The notes under the pieces: generated by a model
What the model saw: the letters and a program-made list of their open reading frames with translations, nothing else
Databases searched by the model: none
What the model was told of the DNA's origin: nothing
In this document: positions 46,266 through 57,380 of the stretch, one piece after another
Layout of the letters: every line of letters starts with the position of its first letter
How positions within the stretch are numbered: the stretch's first letter is position 1
Translations under genes and position numbers: made by a program
NCBI GenBank assembly: GCA_002794735.1
Contig: NBAZ01000007.1
Coordinates: 496,001-560,000 of the forward strand
Direction of reading: 5' to 3'
DNA from: Pyrrhoderma lamaoense
Taxonomy: Eukaryota > Basidiomycota > Agaricomycetes > Hymenochaetales > Hymenochaetaceae
DNA: 64,000 bases

Positions 46266-48068
46266 TCATGAGATACTGCTTACTTTGTTCTCGCTGTTTA
46301 CACTCCCAGCTGCCTGATTAAGAATTGCTTCTCTAATGCGGTTATAACCTTTCCATAGAGCTTGCCATTCAGCGTCTAATACATCATCAAAGGGGGATCC
46401 CTCATTTCCGTCATTTAAGCCCAGAGACTTAGTATTCGCACCAGCCCAAGAGAGCGCTCGTTCGTAGCACTCAAGTGCAGCTCGATACTCTCCATCCCGT
46501 TTACTTATAGTTTCAGGGTCGAGAGTTGAAGAATTGGGAGAGGAGAGTTTTTTCCATAGAGAGCGCTTTTGCGAAGAAATTTCCCCGCTTGCATTAGAAG
46601 GTGGTGAAGAGAGGGAAGACGCAATTTTCTCATGCAATACACCAGATAATGTCCAAGCATGCATTGCTGTGCGTCGAGCATCTCGTAATAAACTCATAGA
46701 TGGAGTTTCTAGCGTCCGTGAATTATCAAATTTCATATCAACCCGTGGTATTTGTTCGGTATGAGATTTATCTGAGACCAGTTGAGATACAACTTGCTTT
46801 GCAAGGTCAGCAGCTTTACCGAGCTCTGTCAGAGTTTCATTTGTTTCAGTATTACGCAAAGTATAGTTCACCTCAGCTCGATGCAGCGTGAGTAGCGAGG
46901 AACGATGAGCGAGATATAAGTAATGAAGAGCTTGGGGAGCTGACATGGATGTTTCATTTCGATCATTGTACAAGTCTGATAGAAGCTTTAGTCCGGCATC
47001 CTGGATAGACTTTGATTCCTGTAAGAGACCTGACTGAGCATAGTATGCAGAAAGAGATGATATGATCGAAGCGAGAATGCGCTGTGCATAGGGATCTACA
47101 GGAGGTTTAGAAGGTAAAGAAAGATTTTCACCGATGGGCTGTGACTGAGATTCCTGGTCAATCCTGCCTCCATACAAGATGTCCAGTGATCGACCCCACC
47201 ATTCTTTTGCCTCTTCAGTGTCTCCTAACCGCGCATTAACATCGCCCAATTTCAATGCGAGTTTAGCTGCATCTTGCTCACTAACGCCCATTTCCCAAAC
47301 CTGTTCGTAATCAGCCCGGGCGTCATATAATGTACCTTTTGATCCTATACGCTCGAGCGTTGCAGCATGCCGCGTGATGATCTCAGAGATAGTTTCGGGA
47401 CGGAGAAGTTTCCCCGCACGTTCACGTTCAAGAGCAAGGGCAAGAGCAATCCCGAGGAAGTCATGGGCAACCTCCAAGCTAGCCTCAATAACAGGATTCT
47501 GACTGGAGGCATGTTCAACAGACGCTGGTCTTAGTATGCTTGAACCCGTTCCCCAGTGCTGTGCGATCCAAGCCGACCTCAGTGAATGGGCGCCCTTGAA
47601 ACCGAGTGCTGGATCTGTTCCACCATGCGAACCCCCAGTCCAACGCTCGGCTTCAACGTTCCAACCCCATCTAGCTAGTTCTCCATCCTTATCTGGTTCA
47701 GGCGCCAGTGCAAAATGCTCAACATATTGATGCGCAGCTTCGAAGGCTAGTGCTGTTCCTCCCGATACAATGACAAGACCTGCAACTGAAAACTTGATAA
47801 ACCTAAGCCAGAAGTTGATTGAAGATAGGGTTGGTCGTGCAAAATTCTGTGGAGGTGCACCAAGTTCGTCAAGATCTTGAGGATGTGTGCCTTGGCTTGC
47901 GTCATTTAACCTAGTAGGTTCGGCATTTGAACTGTTAGTTCTTCCGGAAGACGGCAGACTTGCTTGTTGAGAAATCCGTCTTCTATACTCCTGTAATATT
48001 AAGAGCTCTCTTGAGGAGACAGCCAACCGTGAAGGTGTTTTTGATGCAGACAGAATAAAACGATGCAT
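46266..48068 (-). CDS. Mitochondrial TPR protein, MGR3-like
   Basis: A single-exon gene of 600 aa, unusual here. The N-terminus MHRFILSASKTPSRLAVSSREL is basic and Ser-rich, like a mitochondrial presequence. One transmembrane helix at about residues 90-112 (FIKFSVAGLVIVSGGTALAF) is followed by a soluble helical domain with TPR-like pairs: KLALKLGDVNARLGDTEEAK, SIISSLSAYYAQSGLLQESK, and EYRAALECYERALSWAGANT. This layout (matrix-targeting signal, one inner-membrane helix, TPRs) matches fungal Mgr3, an adaptor of the i-AAA protease Yme1. The assignment is by architecture and remembered similarity, so moderate. It is divergently placed to the GH5-like gene. Confidence 0.68.
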   Translation of the reverse strand: MHRFILSASKTPSRLAVSSRELLILQEYRRRISQQASLPSSGRTNSSNAEPTRLNDASQGTHPQDLDELGAPPQNFARPTLSSINFWLRFIKFSVAGLVIVSGGTALAFEAAHQYVEHFALAPEPDKDGELARWGWNVEAERWTGGSHGGTDPALGFKGAHSLRSAWIAQHWGTGSSILRPASVEHASSQNPVIEASLEVAHDFLGIALALALERERAGKLLRPETISEIITRHAATLERIGSKGTLYDARADYEQVWEMGVSEQDAAKLALKLGDVNARLGDTEEAKEWWGRSLDILYGGRIDQESQSQPIGENLSLPSKPPVDPYAQRILASIISSLSAYYAQSGLLQESKSIQDAGLKLLSDLYNDRNETSMSAPQALHYLYLAHRSSLLTLHRAEVNYTLRNTETNETLTELGKAADLAKQVVSQLVSDKSHTEQIPRVDMKFDNSRTLETPSMSLLRDARRTAMHAWTLSGVLHEKIASSLSSPPSNASGEISSQKRSLWKKLSSPNSSTLDPETISKRDGEYRAALECYERALSWAGANTKSLGLNDGNEGSPFDDVLDAEWQALWKGYNRIREAILNQAAGSVNSENKVSSIS

Positions 48069-48701
48069 ACCGAAACGCGGTGTGTAGACACGGAACCTAC
48101 AATGAAAATGATGTTGTCATCGTCGCTTACTAAGAATCCAGTATATTTACCGCCGATCTTCATGATCGGCTTCGGCGGTCAGCGGGTTTTAAAATATAAA
48201 CAGCTCCCCAAATAGGGCACAACAGTTCAGGGTAAAAACTCGAGAATAACGAAAAAACCTCGCCTTGAAGCACAGAATAAACGCATACAAGTCGAATTTT
48301 ATGGCTGGTGCTGAAGCTAAATCGGGTCGACAGTAAAAATGTGAAGCACCAGTGGATTTTATGGCAAAATAAGTCCGATACTTCGAAATGCCGAGAGAGG
48401 ATGAAATACAAGCATCCACTAGCTGCGAATTGCACGCTGCTTACACAGCTCCGGATGAGAAGCAGCCGAAGGGTAGTAAGGTCATGGGCGTGGCGTGTGT
48501 GTTTACTAGTTGATTTCTATTTCGTTCTAGTTCGAATTAACACGGCCATCATCAAACCTGCCCTTACCCGCACGTGTGGACTATCTCGATACTAATAAAA
48601 AGGACGATGCCCTCATCCACAATTCCTTCTTACCGTCCTTCCCGGTCTCTTCCTAGCAGACTTGCTTGGAATTGTGTCATAGTGCTGCACATCTGAGCAC
48701 A
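48069..48701. promoter_or_regulatory. Divergent intergenic region MGR3-like / GH5-like
   Basis: 633 bases between divergent starts. No coding content. A CACGTG (48572-48577) lies in CCGCACGTGTGG about 125 bases upstream of the GH5-like ATG. Nothing else distinctive. Confidence 0.4.
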
Positions 48702-51140
48702 ATGAAGTTCTCAAGTTTATGCACAACACTTCTCTCTTTCGCAGCGATCGCAAGTGCTGCACTTAGCCCGACACCGACGAAAACAAGGCGTTGGGACAAG
48801 GGATTCGTCACGACTAAGAATGGACAGTTCATTAGGAATGGCGAGTAAGTAGCCTGCCGGTTCTATATACGCGTTGCCAGTTCACTTCTAAATATTGATG
48901 ACACTATTCTTATCTTAATAATTTGCCTTATCCCAGGCCGTTCAAGTTCTTGGGCACGAATGCATACTGGTTGCCGTCACTGAACACGATAGAGGATATT
49001 AACAAGACGATCACGAACATCAAAGCTAATGGATTCACAGTCATTCGAACTTGGGCGTTTAACGGTATGTTCCGCTCTTGTTTCAATATAAACGATCTTC
49101 TGGGCTTCTATATGTTGATTAATTACCAAATTAAATGTTAGATGTTCCAGAGATCCCTGTGAATGGAACATGGTTCCAACATATTGCAAACGGAACTCTT
49201 ACGATCAATGAAGGTCCGAATGGTCTACAGAAGCTGGATGCTGTAGTCAAGATTGCTGAAGAAACTGGCGTTCTGCTTATCCTTTCCCTTACTAACAACT
49301 GGAACCCCTTGCCGTTGTTGGACAACACAACTGTAGTTAGTGTTGATGCTCCTCTAGGGAGACGGGATGTTACAGTTGGCACAAATAGCTCTCTGCCACG
49401 AAACACTCTATCAAACGATTATGGTACGTATCAAAAACTATGTAGCTGCTTTGATGCGGAGTAATTGTCCTGACGTTCGCTCTTGACTAGGTGGTATGGA
49501 TGCCTATGTACGGGAATTCGGCCAAGAGAGACAACATGACGAGTTTTACTTGAACAATACAATTGTTGATCTATTCAAGAATTACACTACAACGATTGTT
49601 ACCCGATACAAGGATAGTCCAGCAGTGCTTTCGTGGGAGCTAGCCAATGATCCTCGTTGTGGTTCCTCTATTAATGCCAGTTCTGTATGCAATACCACTA
49701 CGGTCACAAACTGGCATGCGGATGTTGGTGCTCACGTCTCCTCCGTGGATCCTAACCACATTGTCTCCTCCGGGGCCCATGGATTTGTCTGCGAGGACTG
49801 CCCTAAGTTGTTCCCCGTTACACCTACCCCTGCTGTCTCTGCGACTCCAAGCCGCCGCAAGCGTAGCTTAAAGCCATTCTCAATGGATCGCTACATCCGT
49901 GAGGAAAAAGCGGAACGCAAGAAAACCCGAGAGATTAAGAAACGTGAGATGCTTCAACGTGGGGAGGGTTTACGAATCCGAGGACGCTGGATTGCTTCTA
50001 GTAAGTCTCGAAATTCATTCCTTTTTTCTATTTTCGGTGACTTGACTCGTATGCGTTGGGAAATATAGGACAAGCCGATACTTCTGGGATCCAGACAACG
50101 GGAACGGCCTTTGACGGTTCAACTGGTGTGGATTCACAGGATATATCCAATATTCCAGCCATCGGGTTCAGTGCTTTGTATGTATCATTTTCCTGAAATT
50201 CTTTTTATAAAATTTGGGTTCTAGCCTGCCTAAAAGAGGGAGTCGAAGCTGATCTAAATCTTATCTTACTCTTCTATGCCCGACTCTTCTTCGCACCGCA
50301 CATGAATTGACTTGCGTCGATACATCCGAATTTGGTCTCGTGCTCGCTTTGCTGATTGATTGAATGATATCTATTTCCTTTTTGCATTCCCTTTTGTCTA
50401 CGGAATACAATAATATCATGACGCTAGCCAATTTTTCCCGGACCAGAACGACTACTCTATTCTTGGAGTTGATCCCAGTCTGTCTGCAGTCAATAACACT
50501 ATCAACCAGGGCAACAAATGGATCCAGATTCAAGCCGAGCTTGCTGCACAGTAAGTATCTTTTTTCATTATGTATAATTATTTCATATTCTCCTCATATT
50601 TCTATGTTACATATTCCACTCCACATTGCTTTCGTTTTTCTGGAATTTGATGTTTGAATGATGCTCGATACTAATCTCGGTTCATCTTTCCTATTCGAAA
50701 CGTGCAGGATCAACAAGCCAGCAGTCATGACGGCATTTGGTGTGGTCACAAATGACAACCTGCCCTTCTTCGTTCCGTTCAATGAGACAACACCTCCCTT
50801 CCCTAATGGTGTGAATATCACCAATTCTACAGGCGTCTTGCAAAAGCGTGTCGAGGCAGCAACGAGTGGAGTATCGAACGAGGATCAGAACACTATGTAC
50901 ACCTCTTGGTTGTCAACAGCTGCAGGGCTTGATGTGAGCGCTTCGATCGACCAGTGGTCACAAAACGGGTTGACAAGCAACGGTGGAAGCTCGGTATCCC
51001 AACCTAACACTGACACAACGGGTAGTACCTTGAACGATGACACCACAACAAGCTCACCGAATGACGGATACGCGTATACCGCTCCGACGAGTAGTGACAC
51101 TCAGAGTATACTTGACTCATTGACAAGCTTGTTTAATTAA
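48702..51140 (+). CDS. Secreted GH5-like (mannanase-type) protein, catalytic Glu residues absent
   Basis: Seven exons join in phase (48702-48844, 48937-49064, 49142-49423, 49491-50000, 50069-50177, 50428-50550, 50708-51140), 575 aa. A signal peptide (MKFSSLCTTLLSFAAIASAA) is followed by a GH5 barrel: GFVTTKNGQFIRNGEPFKFL, NAYWLPSL, GFTVIRTWAFND, LDAVVKIAEETGVLLILSLT. The acid/base site, normally Asn-Glu-Pro, reads ELANDPRC (Asp at 49649-49651). The nucleophile site, normally Glu-Phe-Gly, reads VMTAFGVVT (Ala at 50733-50735). A basic insert with an RRKR site, RSLKPFSMDRYIREEKAERK and further KKR pairs, interrupts the barrel at 49845-50000. There are many N-glycosylation sites and a Ser/Thr-rich tail without a clear GPI signal. 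It is probably secreted or wall-associated; activity is doubtful. Confidence 0.9.
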
Positions 51141-52138
51141 AGATGGGAGATGTGACGTTGTGTTGAAATGAACTGAATGATGGTGATGACAAATGTTACA
51201 TTAAGCTATAGCTTTAACATCAACCCCCCTCCCCTCTTTCATCTCCTCTCCCCCCCCCCCCCCCTTTCTACGCTCGGCCTACGAAACGACGATCACCCAT
51301 GAAGTGAACAAATAATTACGAACAAGGAGAAAAACGTGTTCCGACGACTGGATGATATGGACAATACAAATTTTTTCAAATCTTCCTCGAACTGTGACTT
51401 TTATTTTTTTTTCGCTTCGTACATCAACTTGGACGATGCTATTGTTAGTGTCACTTTCTTCGTTTACCATTCTTGCTTTTTAAGCCCGTGTTACTATTTC
51501 TTAACCTTTTTTTATCGGACACTCGTGACCTCTTATTTGCTTTTTGTTGACTGAATTTTGACTTTTGCACAAAGTCTGAGATTTGCTAGCATATTCACCC
51601 TTACATTTATTCCTCTTGGGTTGCTAATTTAGGTTCTATCTCGTGCAATGGACTGGTTGCATCTGTTTTTCTTTCAAGTTTCGATTTCGAGACGATTTTT
51701 GATGTCAAGTTATACACAGAATACACTGTAAAGAGAAAAAGTATGAATAGCAATGTTAGATGGACTTCCCTATCTCTAATCTGTCCGATTTAGTGTGCTT
51801 GCTAGGAATATTACTGTTATACCCGATACGGATGAAGGATTGTATAAATATACAATTTTCTAATATGGAAAACATCTAGGACAAGGTATCCGTGAGAGAG
51901 ATCAAGAAGCGCTCCTTTAGTGCTCATGATTCTGAAGTTTCTTCAATTATACTAGTACGACATGGTGTTCACATGTCCCGATATAATCGTTCTTAGTAAC
52001 TTAATGAACGAGGGTGTGAAGTGACCGTGACGGCACGCGTAGTCACAGTTATCGTACTCACGTTATTCATTTTTTGCTGACTTTGGAATAGGCAACTTGC
52101 AGTTCTCCTATACATCTGAGTCGGCCTGGGACAGTCAA
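51141..52138. other. Intergenic region with C16 tract
   Basis: 3' UTR of the GH5-like gene and promoter of MSF1. It contains a 16-base C run (51250-51265). Plus-strand frames here are T-rich artefacts. Confidence 0.45.
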
Positions 52139-53968
52139 ATGCTTGCGTGTCGAGTCACTCTTCAGCAGCGTCCATTTCGCTCATGGTTGCTCGTATCTCC
52201 GTGTATTCGTCACCAACGATGTATCTCCTCCAAGCCTTCACAAGTCACTATTCTAGATACATCCTATCCAACGGATTCTTATACTAATGTGACACCAGCC
52301 ATCATATCAAAACTCAATGCACGTCTTACAGACAAGCCCGCTCACCCATTAAACACCCTTAAATCTCTTATAGAGTCCCATTTTGCCGACTACACTCACT
52401 TCTCTCAATCTAATCCCCCACCTTCCTCTTCTATATCCCTTTCTCCAGCACTGTGCCGCTCCTCTTCAACACTCTCCCCACTCGTCACCCAAGAACAGAA
52501 CTTTGATAGTCTTTCATTCCCAGCCGACCATCCAGGACGCGCACAATCTGATAGCTACTATGTTAACAAAAACCTCATGCTCCGTACACATACTTCCGCA
52601 CACGAAGTTGACGTCTTCGCAGCGGGTTATAACAAGTGGCTGCTTACTGCGGATGTATTCAGAAGAGATGAGATTGACGCCAGTCATTACCCCGTTTTCC
52701 ACCAAATGGAAGGAGCTAGACTCTTTGATAGTTCTTGCAAAAATCCTGCCAGTAACAATAATATCAGTAGTATTAATGGTAATAATGATAGTAGCCATGA
52801 GCTAAAAGAGGAGAATGCGCGCCTCGAGTCTGAACTAGCTCTCCTTAGTGACCTAGTAAGACTATCAGACACATCCCCGCATGCAGATGCTCAGAACCCA
52901 TATCAAGAAGGCCATGACCCGGTACTTGCAGAGCTCGTCGTCAAGAACCTCAAATACAATCTTTCATTATTATTGTTCAAACTCTTTGCAGGTGCCGCTG
53001 GTACTTCTCGGTCCAACCCACTCCAAATCCGTTGGATACCAGCTTACTTCCCGTTTACTAGTCCGAGTTATGAAGTTGAAGTACTGTTCCGTGATAAGTG
53101 GTTGGAGATACTTGGATGTGGTGTTGTGCAACAGCAGACTCTTGTCAACTCCAGTACGTCCTTTTTGAAGTCACTACCCCCCCCCCCCCCCACTCTCTTA
53201 TTTTCTACTCTCAATCCATGTATACAACCCAGCATAAGATGAAGCACACTAATTTGTACGCATGAACAATGTACACAGAAATTCCGGACCGAATTGGTTG
53301 GGCTTTCGGACTAGGCCTCGAACGTATCGCTATGATCCTCTATCGCATCCCCGACATCCGTCTCTTCTGGACTTCAGATGAACGTTTCTTGTCTCAATTC
53401 CAACCAGGAAAAATAACTACCTTCACTCCTTACTCGAAGTACCCCGGGACGTCAAGAGACGTCAGTTTTTGGCTTCCCAATCCTAATTCTTCCCTTGATA
53501 AACAGGAAGGAGAAAGAAGAAGTTTCCATGCTAATGATTTCTGCGACCTTGTAAGGGAGGTTGCTGGAGATTTAGTAGAGGAAGTTACCGTCGTACGTCG
53601 TTTTTACAATATTTTTTTCCCTTGGTCTTAATTGACACCAAACTGACCTTTTTTAAAAAAATGATTTGAAATAAAAATTGCGATTTCTCTTAACAGATTG
53701 ACCAATTCATACATCCCAAGACAAAACGCGAAAGCATATGCTACAGGATAGCATACCGTTCTATGGATAGGTAAGGAATAATGTTCTAAACCAATAGCAC
53801 ACAAACATACACACACAATACACATACACAACGTGTATCCAAGCCAATTTGGGATTACTTACTGACAACACTTGCCTTCTCAGGAACCTCGGAAACATAG
53901 AAATCAACAACTTAACAAATCTCATCAAAGGACGGGCAAGTAGAGATCTGGGAGTAGAGCTTCGTTAA
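52139..53968 (+). CDS. MSF1: Mitochondrial phenylalanyl-tRNA synthetase
   Basis: Monomeric class II aaRS charging mitochondrial tRNA-Phe. Exons 52139-53153, 53279-53592, 53697-53770 and 53884-53968 join in phase, 495 aa. The N-terminus [20 protein letters not shown] is an Arg-rich presequence. [14 protein letters not shown] and [16 protein letters not shown] (motif 1/2 region) precede motif 2 [19 protein letters not shown]. Then comes a non-conserved Asn/Ser/Glu-rich insert (residues ~200-265). [19 protein letters not shown] and motif 3 [12 protein letters not shown] follow. The C-terminal FDX-ACB anticodon-binding domain shows [16 protein letters not shown] and ends [12 protein letters not shown], as in the family. 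Intron 1 carries a 15-base C run (53177-53191). The start is the first in-frame ATG. Confidence 0.95.
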
Positions 53969-54482
53969 TTTCATTTCCTTTCCTTCTACTTCTTTCTGCT
54001 CCTTGCTTCTCTATTCTAACAAGATAAAAATTCGCAACTTCGAGCACGAAAAAAGAGGAGGGAAAGGATTAAAGAATATAATAACTAGATATATCGTGTA
54101 GTGTATCTTTGATTACTAATAATGAGATGCGTAATGGGGGTTTGGGTTATGACGATGCGGTTAATGGGTAGATGGTTTATGGCTATGGTGAATTAGTGTT
54201 ATGATGAATGGATCGCGATGTGATGATGCTTTTTTTCGTTGAAGATGTTGCTGGTGGTAGGGGATTGGGTGAATAGTGGACGAACAGTACAGTACTACCC
54301 CGACTAGGATACTGGTCGAACTCGTAAACTGCAGGGATACCACGGAACGCATTTGATGAAGAAGGAATTCATTTTTCTACCTCAAAGTAGATGTTTCCGA
54401 CTTCCTCATCTATGTTCTAGAACGACCCGGAAAGTAACTGTACACACTCTTCTCCCCCATAGGAAAGACGGAGTCTGGAGTC
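53969..54482. other. Convergent 3' intergenic region
   Basis: 514 bases between converging MSF1 and MGE1 stops. It is rich in TGATG repeats on the plus strand (54115-54260). No gene seen. Confidence 0.4.
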
Positions 54483-55426
54483 CTATGAGGATTCAGCAGC
54501 AACGCCAACTTGGGCGGCCCTCAATGTCCTATCCTTGATCAAGAATCCAGTTTTCTGGCATTGAATCACTGTACCAGGCGTCTTTCCGGGAACAGGGGCC
54601 TGGTACAATGCTTCATGCCTATTCGGATCAAATTGCTCTCCTGTAGGGTCAAACGGCTTCACACCATACTTGAACAGTGTTTGAAGGAGGAGTCGATGCG
54701 TCATATCAACACCAAGATGAAGTTCCTTGAGGTACTCTGAAGCAGACTTGCTGGAAGTGGAGTCGGAGGTAGTGGGGGATTCGGGAGAAGATGACGATGA
54801 CTCTTCTGGAGAAGGGGAGGATTCTACTTTCAGCGCAGATTCGGGTACAGACTTGAGTGCGAGAGAGAGAACATCAACAGTTTCAAGTAAATCTCCAGCA
54901 AATCGAGAGATGGCAAAATCTTTCGTCTGTTCTTTCTCGCGAGCAGCATTTCGTTGAAGATTTAGGAAATCAGCTTGGAGGTAACGTAATCGACTCTGAT
55001 GGAAGGAGAAAGGTAGAAGTCAATACAGAATGGCAAAAATGATATTCTAGGAGAGTAATAGAGAGGAAAGAGACATACAGTGAGGTCAACGCATTCGTTT
55101 TCCTTCGCTTTCAACTTCTCTTGGCACTCAAGAAGATCTCCAGTGTCCTCCTTCTTTTCCTTCCCATTCCCATTTTCACCCTCGTTCTTATTACTACTTT
55201 CCGCGTTTTCCGAGTGTTTAGTATCCTCTTCCTTGGTGTCGGTAGAATACATCCTCCTCCTATCTCGATAGCTCACAGTAGCACCAGCACAGCGGCTAGA
55301 AGCAGCTTGCGAATAGCTACGAAGAGCCGGAAGAGTCGTCGATCGTCGTGCAGCAGCAGCAGCAGACACTGAAGATGAGATGCTTGCTGAGCACTGGCGC
55401 AAAAAGGTGTTCATACTCATACTCAT
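54483..55426 (-). CDS. MGE1: Mitochondrial GrpE, nucleotide-exchange factor of Hsp70
   Basis: Two exons in phase (55079-55426 and 54483-54995), 286 aa. The N-terminus MSMSMNTFLRQCSASISSSV is an amphipathic Ser/Arg presequence. A low-complexity Glu/Lys/Asn spacer precedes the long GrpE helix (ECQEKLKAKENECVDLTSRL, RYLQADFLNLQRNAAREKEQ). Then KDFAISRFAGDLLETVDVLS, a Ser/Glu-rich insert, and the four-helix/beta-wing end: KYGVKPFDPTGEQFDPNRHE, VPGKTPGTVIQCQKTGFLIK, DRTLRAAQVGVA. All are GrpE hallmarks. It releases ADP from matrix Hsp70 in protein import and folding. The ~20-residue Ser/Glu insert between helix and wing is longer than in yeast. Confidence 0.95.
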
Positions 55427-55961
55427 GTTCGTGATATTCCTGATCGTTAGCACAAGATCCGAGCTAAATAACGGATGAATTTTAAGCAAAGTAAGTGAGA
55501 TATGACAGAGGAGATGTGACTCTTGAGAGTTGACGCACTCGAACGGCAAGTGGTAAGAAAGAAAAAGTTTTGGACAAGCGCCAGCGGAATTGTCGTTACT
55601 GGTTGCGGGTAAGGGAAATTATATAATTATGATCGACACGGGAGGAGTCCCATCACCGACGTTTAACACGTTACTTTATAATTGAACACATTCCCAAATA
55701 CAAATCTCAATTTTTTGCTGATATTTTGTGCTAATTCCCAGTAACAAACTATTTTACACAGTATAACATGACATACTTCCCTCGTGTGATGTCGTCACAT
55801 TTTTTGTTGTCGATTGTTGATCTGGACAGGAGAAGGAAACATAATTGATACAAGTTCTCAGCTATAAGCACGCATACAAGTACATGTACATGTACATTCC
55901 CGTTGACGAGAGTAAATACAAATATTAATCCGTCCACAGCTATTTCCCCCATGTTAACTCT
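55427..55961. other. Intergenic region MGE1 promoter / FBP1 3' side
   Basis: 535 bases; AT-rich. It includes a short TACATGTACATGTACAT run near 55880. No gene seen. Confidence 0.4.
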
Positions 55962-57380
55962 TTACTTCCCAACAATGCCATTCAGTTTGCCCTCCTTCTC
56001 ATGCTTCTCATAAATTTTCAACAGGTCGTTCACATCGTCCTTGCTGCCAAGGAATACTGGGCACCGTTCGTGAATGCTCTTCGGTACAACATCTAGTATC
56101 CTTCCTCTACCAGTCGTTGCAACACCTCCAGCTTGTTCAGTTAGGTAAGCCATCGGGAATGCCTCATACAAAAGCCTCAATTTGCCAGACTTGGATTTGG
56201 AATCATCTGGATACCCGAAGATCCCACCATAAAGGAGTGTACGATGCACATCAGCGACCATTGACCCGATGTACCGCGCGCTATAAGGAGCCTTAGGAGA
56301 CGAGGATGTTGAAGATGGATACTTTATGGAATTGAGATATTCGATAACAGGTGGGTGGAAGTAGCAACTATTTCCTTCATTAAAGGAGTAGATTTTGCCT
56401 CGAGGAGGAATTTTGATCTGATTTGGAAATTATTAATGGTTAGATATATGTACGTGTATGTCAAAAGATGTAACCGTACATTAGGATGGGTAAGAATGAA
56501 TTCGCCAGTGCGGTATCAAGCGTATACCCATTTACACCGTTACCTGTCGAGAGTACCAGATTACAAGAGGATCCATACCTAAACAAAATTCGGATTGGAA
56601 CTTTATGGATAAGGCTTTACTACAAAACTTACATAGTATACCCGGCAGCCACCATTTCACTCCCAGGTCGGAGCACATCTGATATATCGCCATTTTCTGA
56701 TTGCTAAATACACACGTCCGTACACACAGGAAGAAATTAGTCAGTCTATGCACTTTAAATACGTCTCCTTTTAAGGGGATAGTTCTTCCACACGAGACTG
56801 TTCAAATTATCATGCATTACTCACACATCTGTAAATACCGAAAATTGTTCCAATGTTCACACCGGCATCGATATTGGAACTACCATCGAGGGGATCGAAA
56901 ACAACACAGTACCTCCCCTCAGGCGTTCCTCGATGATGATCGCGTCATCGAGCTCTTCTGAAACGAGTACAGCAGTCTTGCGAGAAGCTCGAAGGGCGTT
57001 GACCATGATATCGTTGGACAGTACATCAAGCTTCTTCTGCTCCTCACCCTGAACGTTTGTTTCTCCTGCAAGCCCGATTCTAGCAGATAAAAGGCAAGTC
57101 GGCAAAGACAAACGAATTGTGATGGTTAAGCACATACAAATTGATCAGTCGAGCCTTCCTCACATTCGTTGCAATGAATTTTGACGTTGTTTGTATCGCT
57201 GTGAGAAGGAGGGTGAGGTCACCAGTGGCCAAGGGCCCCAGCCGGAACTGTTCTCCAAGTATGTGTCTACCCGTATGGCCCAGTAAGAGATGAGTATATG
57301 CAGTTATTCAAGTTCGTATAATTATCATTGTCTCACCTTGTGAGTGTGATTATGTCTGTACTTGGAAATTCCTCAGCCAT
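55962..57380 (-). CDS. FBP1: Fructose-1,6-bisphosphatase
   Basis: Gluconeogenic enzyme hydrolysing fructose-1,6-bisphosphate to fructose-6-phosphate in the cytosol. First exon [14 protein letters not shown] (start 57380). Next blocks are [40 protein letters not shown], and [15 protein letters not shown] (metal-site Glu). The metal and phosphate loop [21 protein letters not shown] follows across 56,850-56,930. The C-terminal exon holds [37 protein letters not shown] and [17 protein letters not shown], and ends in LNGIVGK. All active-site blocks are present, separated by short introns. A single-copy glucose-repressed gene in yeast; here a CACGTG (57538-57543) lies about 160 bases upstream. Confidence 0.96.
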
